NCBI GenBank assembly: GCA_025093985.1
Contig: JACAAK010000009.1
Coordinates: 2,232,001 to 2,296,000 of the forward strand
Length of the DNA stretch: 64,000 nt
From: Calvatia gigantea
Taxonomy: Eukaryota; Basidiomycota; Agaricomycetes; Agaricales; Lycoperdaceae
Reading direction: 5' to 3'
Positions 55,812-64,000 of this stretch are shown piece after piece. Within the stretch, counting starts at the first letter, position 1. Every line of letters starts with the position of its first letter. The translations under genes were made by a program, and so were the position numbers. The notes beneath the pieces were generated by a model that worked only from the letters and a program-made list of their open reading frames with translations, was not told the origin of the DNA and did no database searches.

Positions 55812-58804
55812 TTACAAAATCGACCTTCTCCCGCTCCTTCCACCAGTCACACCAGGTCCGATGGGACTTTCTGCACTGAGTGGGGTCAAAGGCTCCCTTC
55901 CAACGCTTGATCCGCCTCCTCCGCCTATCCCCCCGCCACCGTTGTGCACATGTTGGTTCTGCTCGTCCCCATATTCCAACTTAACCCCTATGGATCCAAG
56001 CAATCCACTGTGCATCACATGGCTGTTATTTGGATTCGATCCTACAATTCGGTCCATGTAGGCCAGTGGTGGTAATTGCATCCCATGGCCTAAGCCTATG
56101 CCCGTCCCTCCACCAGAACCATTGTCATCAGCCTCGGTGGCAGAAGGCGGTACCGATAGCGGGGTTAAAGGTCCTGCCGCGTGTCCGGTTACGATGTTAC
56201 TAGTCTGCGACAACGGCGACGGCCTTGTAGTATAGCCGGCATGAACATAGTGTCCACCAGCTCCAGATGGGTGGGAAGAGAAGGTAGTATGTGGCGAATG
56301 TGGGTGGGAGTGTTGGTGGCCACCCGAAGATTGTGGCGAGTGCGAGGGTTGAGGATGAGGATGAACAGCCAAAGGTGGAATCGCTCGATCATGGTGATGT
56401 TGCGCAGGAGGATGATAATGAATGAACTCCGATTGAGGAAGCGACGAACCCGAAGCAGAAGCAGCGGACGAAGAAGTACCGGGTAGTGGTAAATCCAGCG
56501 ATCCAGAAGCAGAAGCCGAGGGAACAGAGGCAGAAGCAGGGGGCGAAGGCGATGGGGTCAATACGCTCCCGTTTCCAGTTTCACCTCCCACATTAGCGGC
56601 CCCATTTCCAGTTGCGAGTACGGCATAATGCGCGTGTCCATGTTGACCGCCTTCATTTCCGCTGATGCTTCCACTCGGGGAGGTCCCAGCCGCGCCATAT
56701 TCTGACCCAGACCCGAAACTTCTCCTTAACATAGCACTTGCATATCCGGGAGAACCGCCCGCGGCGGCGATGGTAGAGAGAGGAGGCGTCATCGTGCCTC
56801 CTGCGTCATCCCTGTTCTTCTGCCTAGCCTCCCGCTTGATATCGGCGCCGTTATTGCTCCCAATTCCTCCAACGATATGGTGGTGGTTCAACTTCTCATC
56901 GGGTTTTTCCACCTTTTTCTTGCGGCCTTGTCCAGGGCCAGCCGCGCTACCGTCCTTTTTAGCTCGTGATCGGGCATATCGCAGGCCGCAGCTAGTCGTA
57001 ATTAAAATGACGGTCATGAGTTGGGGTATTTAAATAATACCAAGACGAGTAAAACGTACGCATTGCACAACTCCTTTTTTCCGGAAGGACCTTTCCTCCA
57101 TTCTGGACTAGTAGTCGCACCACAACTGGAGCATTCAAGCACTCCATTCGGTCGATTTCCAGATCTCCCGCCAGTCGAAGCAGCGGCATTGTATTGATCG
57201 CCGACCCTGGCCGAACCAGGGCTAACACGTCGCTTCGGTGGCGGAACGACATCTTCGATCGACAATGACGAAGTAGCGGATATCATGGCTGAATTTGGAT
57301 TATTGGTGACGTTTATTCTCGAAGTATTAGGATAAGTTCCATAAACTGGAGATGGGCCTCGATAAACCTCGTAACTGCCTGACGACGCTTGCCAGGGCGG
57401 GCCGGGTGCCGGCGGGTTAGAATATGTGGCTGAACGGAACTGACTGCTCATTGACGATACAGAGGTCGCAGAAAGTGGTGGCAGAGGAGAGACAGGATGT
57501 GTTGGGCTTGGGGTGGTCCACTGCTGGTGGGCAGAGGGTGGCTGCGTTGGGTGGTAATTTTGCGGGGTCTGAGACCACCGGGAGGGGGAGTAGGTAGGAG
57601 GTGGAACCTGGGCAGACAGAGCTGGGTGAGCGAGATACCCCTGATGGTATGCAGGGGTGAGAGGAGGGTAAGGTGGTTGATCGTAGTAGGGAGGACCAGT
57701 AGGGGGTGGATAATTGGAATTATTAGAGGTATTATAGGAGAGTTGGTGCTGCATGTTGGTGGGGTTGGTAGAGGTGCTGCGTAGGGACGACTCCACCTTG
57801 TGGCAGGCGAAAATTACAGTACCTAACATTAGGAGAAGAAAAATGGAGTGAGCACCGATGAGAGAAGGGAAAGGCCAAGGGAGAGGGTTACCATGCGGTA
57901 TAAAAATGCTTTCAACTTCAACCTCACCAAGTGAGGGCGACATGAGTTGCGTGGCCCTGTACCTGCGTGTGCAGCTCGTTTTGGCATCGTTACCTTTCTG
58001 TGGACCCGAAGCCATCTCGGCGTTCTCCACGAGTCTTGCAAACTCCTTGCCCATAGGCCTATTGCCCTGATCCGGAGGCCACGAAAGGAGAAGCTGACGT
58101 CCTGGCTGGTTCGCCAGAATCTGGAATGCCCTAGTTGTGGTGCCGGATGTGGACTGAGGCAAATAGATGAGGAGCCGGCGGAAAAGGAGTTGTATTTGCT
58201 CCGGAGACATCCACGGGGTCTCGCACCAGTTTGTCCAGTGAGACTTTTGGAGTTCGTCGTTGTCGCTTTGTGGATCAAGGTCGACCGTTGCATGGATGAA
58301 GCAGAGGACGAGACCTTCGGCTGCCCAATTGATGACGATGTCTACGGCCATATAATTGGCGTCTACGGAGATTTTATCTCCATCCAGCCAATGTGGAAGC
58401 GGGCCAGTATAACCTAGTTGGCGGCGGATCCTGCATAGACGTGAAAAACGGACGCTGGACGCGATGAGTAAGAAAAAAAAAGAAAACGGAATTACGCGAT
58501 AAGAAAAGCGGACCGAGTGACGGAACCATGAAGGGTTCGACTTTCAAGAACGCTCCCCAGATCTGCTTTTGCGGAAGCCTGTTCGTCGGGATGAACAAAA
58601 GACAGGAGAGACTTTCCAACGAGAAGGTCTGCTTGAGTGTCGAGATGATACGCGAATACAGGGTCAAGGTAGATGAACTGGAGGTCAGCAGAAAGAAGAG
58701 CCCAATCTAATAAGAAGAGTGAATTAACGATCGCTAGGAGATAGAGGATACGTACAGCAGCGAGTATGCCCGAACTTCGGGAGGAGATGATGGTAAGAGT
58801 CCAT
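55812..58804 (-). CDS. PAS-domain GATA zinc-finger transcription factor (white-collar-2-like)
   Basis: ATG at 58804 gives MDSYHHLLPKFGHTRC, then after an intron YWALLSADLQFIYLDPVFAY, TQADLLVGKSLLSFVHPDEQ and ASAKADLGSVLESRTLHGSV: a PAS fold (the 'FIYLD ... L-G-KSL ... VHPDE' pattern). Next are LGYTGPLPHWLDGDKISVDA, VLCFIHATVDLDPQSDND, TNWCETPWMSPEQ and SIFIPHG joined to TVIFACHKVE. The C-terminal half starts with a single GATA finger, CSSCGATTSPEWRKGPSGKK then ELCNACGLRYARS (C-x2-C-x18-C-x2-C), split by an intron after LCNA, followed by a long Ser/Gly/His-rich tail to 55812. PAS plus GATA resembles White collar-2, the partner in fungal blue-light sensing, but other PAS-GATA factors exist, so the light role is an inference. 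An alternative start lies at 58849. Confidence 0.8.
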
Positions 58805-58909
58805 CGTCAGCGACGAGCCAGGTGCAGCCCGACGCTGAGACCTGGCCATCTCCACTCAGGGGCACAGATCTCCCAGATCCTATTTGCGCACGCTTGCCTC
58901 AATACCACT
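58805..58909. promoter_or_regulatory. Very short bidirectional promoter (PAS-GATA factor / ankyrin protein)
   Basis: The PAS-GATA gene (minus, ATG 58804 or 58849) and the ankyrin gene (plus, ATG 58910) diverge with at most 105 bp between start codons, so their 5' UTRs and core promoters must overlap. Possible co-regulation follows from layout only. Confidence 0.6.
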
Positions 58910-59719
58910 ATGGCCATCCAGCCAGCAAAAAACATCTGGGTCGCCGCTGGCGATGGCGACCTCAGCCGCGTCCAGGAGCTCGTTGAGCACCATGGGCTCG
59001 GCCCAAATGCGCCTGATGCGTTCACGTACACTCCCATGTACGTTTTCTCGCTCTTCCAACGCGCTCTCTTCTCACCCTCCCCAGGCATGCCGCTGCGTCC
59101 TATGGCCAACGGCACGTCCTTGAATACCTCATCTCCCGCGGTATGAGTCACCACCGTCCCACTGCTTACTCATGCACATGCACTCATGGGCCCTCCAAGG
59201 TGGAGACGTCAACCTCACTGACGATGAGGGTGACACGCCTCTGTACACGGTCGAGGACATTGAAACTGCTCAGTTCCTCATCCAGCATGGTGCTACTCTC
59301 GATCACCGGAACACCGTAGGTGTCTCTGTACGTTGATCTTCTCCCAGATCCTGTGCACCAATCATCGAACCACACAGCCCATCGAACACCTGAGGGAAGA
59401 GTTTCCGCAAGTAGCTGCCTATCTCGAAAGTTTGCTCCCTGTGTCTGCTGACGCGTCCCGCGTTCCTACTTCTGACGCACTGCCATCTACGTCACCGTCA
59501 CAACACTCACAAAATGCTACCTCTGAGTATTTGACCAATGAGCTCGTGCAGCAGGTCCAGGACCTTGCCCAGAGAGATGGAGGTATAGACGAGGAGCAAC
59601 TCAGGCGGGTTGTCACAGCCTCAGTCATGGAGAGCCTTGTGCGCGGGCGTGAGTTGCAGGAAGGCACAAATTCGCAGGAAGCTGAGGGCGCAAGCGAAAA
59701 GCGGACCAGGCTCGAGTAA
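58910..59719 (+). CDS. Ankyrin-repeat protein
   Basis: ATG at 58910 gives MAIQPAKNIWVAAGDGDLSR. Repeats: VQELVEHHGLGPNAPDAFTY then TPM-HAAASYGQRHVLEYLI and SRGGDVNLTDDEGDTPLYTV, EDIETAQFLIQHGATLDHRN. The 'TPMHAAASYG...LEYLIS-GxDVN-D-GDTPL' order is the canonical ankyrin L-shaped repeat. Three introns (about 59038-59084, 59140-59200, 59313-59380) keep frame. After about three repeats the protein continues as a helical part (IEHLREEFPQVAAYLESLLP; ELVQQVQDLAQRDGGIDEEQ) and ends RTRLE at 59719. Small ankyrin proteins of this shape act as chaperones or adaptors in yeast (Yar1, YCR051W); which applies here is not decided. Confidence 0.78.
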
Positions 59720-60068
59720 AGTCTCGGTGATATAAGTACATACTTATGTATGTGATCTTCGCATTGCGATTTCTGATCACGATCAGGGTGATCTAGCAAA
59801 GTGTATTTGAATTACTTGACCAGTTACCGAGGATTTCTGATCACTTTTCGATTGATTGATGCTCCTCGATCAGGCGGGCAATTTCGCATCTACGTGGGCC
59901 GTTGTAACTCCAACTTGGTATCTAAATGAGTTTACGTACACTGACACCATCTGATCAATTTCAATCTGATTGACATGGCACAGACGCTGAAGCTTTGAAG
60001 CTTGAAGCTCTCTTCGCATCCAATAACTAACAACATCGACGAGGAGACTCAATCCAACTCGAACAATT
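59720..60068. other. Intergenic region, PRMT5 promoter
   Basis: A 350-bp spacer between two co-directional genes, with an imperfect direct repeat of gatttctgatcac (59768 and 59833). No other feature seen. Confidence 0.4.
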
Positions 60069-63000
60069 ATGGCACAGTGGGATCATACCCCAACTGCCGG
60101 ACTCACAACCTTTCTCACTCTAGACGACATTACACGAGCAAAAGCCACCTTTACGACACCGAACACCGATGGATCAAACAAAACCAGACTTCCACACACG
60201 CAGAAAGAGTCCTTTGCAACGCCAGTATTAAATCTGATCAAAGAAGCGAAAGGCAAAGGCCTACGAAACGATATGTTTGCCTCTGACGACAGAAAAATGG
60301 AAGGAGCGGTGGGAAGGCATGTGTTTGTTACCTGTCCTGCCTGGAGTAGAGCCGGAAGGAAGCGAAGGCGGGGGAGCAACGGAAGAGAGCGGGAATGACG
60401 ACGAATACATGCAAGATGGAAGGGATGGCGATACGGGAATTGGATCGAAACTGTGGGGCGAAGAAACTAGAGTTGGGGCCAAGAAGAAGGAAAGAGCCGA
60501 GGCCGCTGAACAATGGCGTGCAAAGCCTGGGTTTTTAATGGAAGAGGTGACTATTACACGGTTGGATGAGGCCGAGGGAATTACTGCCATGATCTCGGAT
60601 TGGTTAGAGCTTGACGCGGAAGATGATGGAATTCGCCATGATGCTGAAATCGTTGGTTCCCTCTTTTCTTCACCGTTTGTTGAGCTTAACACCGCATACA
60701 ACCAGGCCCTCCAACAAGAACTTGCATATGCCTCGTATCTCAACATTCCGATCGCAATCCTCCCCGCGCCCCGCAACAGATCCCACGTAGCATCCTACGC
60801 CCGAGTTATCAACAGCTGCCTCAAAAACATACCCTATATCTATCTGTCAGTCAGGTTGCCCATATACAACCCTACAATTTTGCAAACGCAAGCCCAGTCA
60901 GCCACGTTATCCGCCTCTCCAGACCCAGCGAGTGGGGGCCTTGGGTTGGGCCTCGGACTGTCTCCAGGAGGCACCACAGCAACACCACCTTCGTTAATTA
61001 TATCCCCTGACATGTCGTCAGCGTCACCCTCTTCAAGTACTGGGATCTCGTCAGAGAGCGAGATGAATGCTACTTGGGAAATGTGGGATGTCATTCGCTC
61101 CATTTGCGATTATAATACACGGTTGACACTCAGTAAGCTCCCCCTCGTTAATTCAGTGTCGGATCCAGGATGAAATCATGGCCTAACAGCACTTGATTTA
61201 ACTCCTCCTCTCCCCACAAAACTTGGTGTGCTGAGTAAATGGGCTGCAGAATCTGTTCGACACATCTTCCTCCCAGCGTCCACATTCATCGCAAATGCAA
61301 AAGGCTACCCTGTCCTACCAAAACCGACGCAAGCATTCATCCGAGACAGTATGATCGTACGCCCCGCCTCCACTGATTTTCAAATGAATTAATTTATCAC
61401 TATTTCTTGTGCGCAGCATCGACCAACGGTAATACTTGCAGACACCAACGCTAACAAACACTCTCGCGGTGGTGAGGCCGCATACTCGCAATATCTCAAA
61501 TTTTTAGAAAACACGAGCCCAGTCGTACAGAATTCCCAGAAGGCTGGAACTGTAGAGAACTTTGCGCAAGGGTACCAGGATTACTTGCAGGCTCCGTTAC
61601 AGGTGTGGTTTCCTCCATGTACGTGTGGCGCCCTAGTTGCTGATGAAACGTAATGAGTAGCCGTTGATGGACAATTTGCAAAGTATAACATATCAAACTT
61701 TCGAGCAGGACCCAGTCAAGTACGAGAGGTACGAGGAGGTGAGTGTATATCCGACTTCCGACTTTTAAACAAATACTGAAGAGACATTAGGCGATCTTCA
61801 GGGCTCTTATGGAGTGGCCTTCAAGCGAGCGAATGTGAGCGTTTTTTCGATCGCATCAGGCACTAACGCTGAAGATATGTTAGTGTTTGTTGCGTGGCGG
61901 GTGCGGGCCGAGGGCCACTCGTAGCGCGCTGCTTGAACGCAGTCGACCGATCTCGAAGAGACGTGTTTGTATACGCCGTGGAGAAAAATCCGAATGCATT
62001 CGTTACGTGAGTGTTTGGTCGCCTCCTTTCTTCACCCATGTCAGGGTAAATTGGCGATCATCAACAATAGATTACAGCAAAGGAAGGACCGGGAATGGGG
62101 GAGTAAGGTGCAACTATTATTTGGTGATATGAGATCGCTGGAGATTCCAGAGCTTGCAGATATCCTAATTAGCGAGCTTTTGGGCTCGTTCGGGGACAAC
62201 GAGCTTAGTCCCGAATGTTTGGATGGTGCACAGCGGTTTTTGAAACGTAAGTCTGCGGTCGTTATACCCTTCGTCCGGTGTTAACATGTAAATGAATCAG
62301 CGACAGGGATATCTATACCTTCGTCATATACCGCGCATTTAGCGCCGTTATCGTCATCGAAATTGTACAACGAAGCAAGAGCAACGAAAACTATGGAATC
62401 TCTGGAGACACCATATGTGGTTATGTTCCAGGCAGTGAATATCCTGAGCGGAAACAAGCACCACGCGGACGGGAGGTGTGGTTCGCAAGTTCAGGAGTGT
62501 TGGGAGTTTGAGCACCCTAGGAGGGACATTGTCCTTGACGCTAGAGGTAGGCTTGAGTTGTTCCCCCCGACTTCTGGGTCGTTGCAACCCGGGATTAGCT
62601 GATACTTCTGTTCGAAGGTCTCCCCCTAACGAATAGTCACAACGTACGATCAGCACGGTTGAGATTCTGGATCCCGCACGCCGGTGTGTTGCAGTGAGTT
62701 TGGTTTCGTGATTTACTGGCGTGCGTTATGATTAGTACCTAATTTTTTAATAGTGGTCTGGCGGGTTATTTCGAGGCGGTGTGTTTCTTTTGGGCTTCAA
62801 CCTTGTTTCCCCCGATTCATAGGTCGTAGGTACTTTATGGGAGCGTTGGGATCAGCATACATCCACACCGGAAAGATCAGATATCCAAGGATATGTTGAG
62901 CTGGTTCCCGTTGTTCTTCCCATTCAAGGTAAATTTTAAAGCCTATCATATGACAACAACTTTGTCAAGTCTAAATATACCTCGACTTCTTCAGGAGCCT

Positions 63001-63357
63001 CTCTATCTTCCCAGCAATTCTGAATTGCAGGTGTCAATTTGGCGAATGACGAATGAACGTCAAGTGTGGTACGAGTGGCATGCGGAGTCATTTCTGACAA
63101 TCCCTATCACTCCTGGTAGTCGGGATGAGCTAACCCCACTACATCCTGCAAGTGGACAAAGCATGCACTCACCGCTCAGCATACCGAGTCCCCTTGCCGA
63201 CGAGGAGTCGTTCTTCTCAAATACGAAGACGCCAGTAAGGACTCCGCATCAGCCGCGAAGGAGTTTTACAATAGCGGGACTCGATTATGAGGTCGTCAAA
63301 ATCGGACATACGAATTTGCATAACCCTGGCGGACGGAGTAGTTGGATTGGGTTGTAG
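60069..63357 (+). CDS. PRMT5: Protein arginine N-methyltransferase 5 (PRMT5/Skb1/Hsl7)
   Basis: Type II arginine methyltransferase that makes symmetric dimethylarginine on splicing and histone proteins. TIM-barrel part: [17 protein letters not shown] region, then [20 protein letters not shown] with [20 protein letters not shown], and [18 protein letters not shown]. Methyltransferase part: [20 protein letters not shown], then [20 protein letters not shown] (SAM motif I), [33 protein letters not shown] and [20 protein letters not shown] (double-E loop). C-terminal barrel: [35 protein letters not shown]. It ends at 63357. About a dozen introns keep phase. One surplus base near 60260-60261 (GGC-C-TAC) shifts the frame just before [13 protein letters not shown], a conserved block of the barrel; everything after it reads cleanly. 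Confidence 0.9.
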
Positions 63358-63884
63358 AAGGATCTAGTTCTACCGGAACAGCAGAATCGCGAGTGAGAGG
63401 GGAGGGGGTGGGTGAATTCGGTGAATTTTATACGCCACGTCCTGTCCTGGTACTTCTCCCGTCACAATAAGAGAAGTGATGAGACTATATATATGCCTGT
63501 GCATTTGCCGAAGAACACTGGTTGGAGGCAAACCTTTTAATCGTGTCGGGGTTCGTGCTTGCTCAATTCAGTCAAAAGATGACATTAGGCCCCTCGTTGG
63601 TATAGCGCCCTGTTTTTTTAGGGTTCTATTTTACCAAGCGTCAGTTTTCCTGGGATTAATGTTAAAATTTGGGTTTCGTTTGTGATGGTGGAAGGGCTGA
63701 CCAAGAGACTGGTGGAGCGGCGTGACAGGCCAACGACACGTACTAAAACCATCGCCCCCTTTGTGTCTTGGTTTACTTAAAACCGCCACCTTCGCTTCCA
63801 CACTCCTTTATTTCCAGCCACATCCTAAGGCCCTCACGCACGCGTCGCACTCATTCTTTACGCCCAACTTCGAGTCTTTTCATC
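63358..63884. other. Intergenic region, promoter of a secreted protein gene
   Basis: 3' flank of PRMT5 and upstream region of the gene starting at 63885. Just before the ATG is a pyrimidine-rich leader (cccaacttcgagtcttttcatc). Nothing else recognised. Confidence 0.4.
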
Positions 63885-64000
63885 ATGAAGTCTATTGTCG
63901 CCGCTGCCCTCGCCCTCACCTACGCGCAATTCGCGTTTGGCTTCACGGTCAACACGCCGTAAGTGTTTCGAACAGTTGACCTCTGGTTTCCTGACTGAGC
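63885..64000 (+). CDS. N-terminal exon of a secreted, probably cell-wall (Kre9/Knh1-like) protein
   Basis: ATG at 63885 opens a signal peptide, MKSIVAAALALTYAQFAFG, followed by FTVNTP at the exon end (63958) and a consensus donor gtaagt. The mature start 'FTVNTP' is typical of mushroom Ser/Thr-rich wall proteins whose N-terminal domain resembles Kre9/Knh1, often with a GPI anchor. The rest lies beyond the window, so the family call is tentative; secretion is well supported. Confidence 0.6.

Noticed and set aside
55812..57017. Second transcription-factor gene separate from the PAS part
   Set aside because: The frame continues across an intron in the middle of the zinc finger (LCNA/CGLRYA), so it is the C-terminal half of the same gene.
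1..64000. CRISPR arrays, operons and rRNA
   Set aside because: No regularly spaced repeats, no co-directional intronless clusters and no rRNA-like sequence; all signals are eukaryotic.

Overview
This is nuclear DNA from a filamentous basidiomycete, most likely an agaricomycete mushroom. Genes are split by many short introns (mostly about 35-90 bp, GT...AG with CTNAC-type branch sites), they lie close together on both strands, and several families are typical of mushrooms (DUF6534 membrane protein, PAS-GATA factor, F-box/LRR protein). I see no ribosomal RNA, tRNA gene, CRISPR array or bacterial operon. Exon edges were inferred by hand from reading frame, splice signals and remembered family conservation, so ends are more certain than every junction.

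Layout. 0-16 kb: start of a secreted protein (-), cytochrome b5/acyl-CoA dehydrogenase (+), MIM1-type mitochondrial import factor (-), small Cys protein (+), XLF-like end-joining factor (-), B-type cyclin (+), then the two parts of the peroxisomal FOX2 pathway (+) as two apparently separate genes. 16.2-17.6 kb: a non-autonomous DNA transposon with 34-bp terminal inverted repeats and an 8-bp target duplication. 18-24.3 kb: vacuolar Ca2+/H+ exchanger (-) and F-box/LRR protein (-). 24.3-31 kb: gene-poor, with relics of a second Ca2+/H+ exchanger and a histidinol phosphatase. 31-39.2 kb: ERG28 (-), a Ser-rich protein (+), a tail-anchored CS-domain protein (+), thiamine pyrophosphokinase (+) and the molybdopterin-synthase small subunit (+). 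38.8-45.3 kb: a decayed tandem duplication carrying MOCS2A-type and JAB-like genes. 45.6-64 kb: metallo-beta-lactamase fold protein (+), CCDC174 homologue (-), coiled-coil protein (-), DUF6534 protein (-), SDS22 (-), PAS-GATA factor (-), ankyrin protein (+), PRMT5 (+) and the start of a second secreted protein (+).

Two themes link genes. First, peroxisomal beta-oxidation: the acyl-CoA dehydrogenase (ends ARL), the dehydrogenase part of FOX2 (ends AKL) and the hydratase part (ends ARL) all carry C-terminal PTS1-like tripeptides. Second, six otherwise well-preserved conserved genes each need one surplus base removed to restore the family sequence (near 976, 9652, 14523, 38019, 47418 and 60261), and a seventh site is possible near 14275. 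All are +1 and none lies in a long homopolymer. Residual assembly errors are the plain explanation, but the uniform direction deserves a check.
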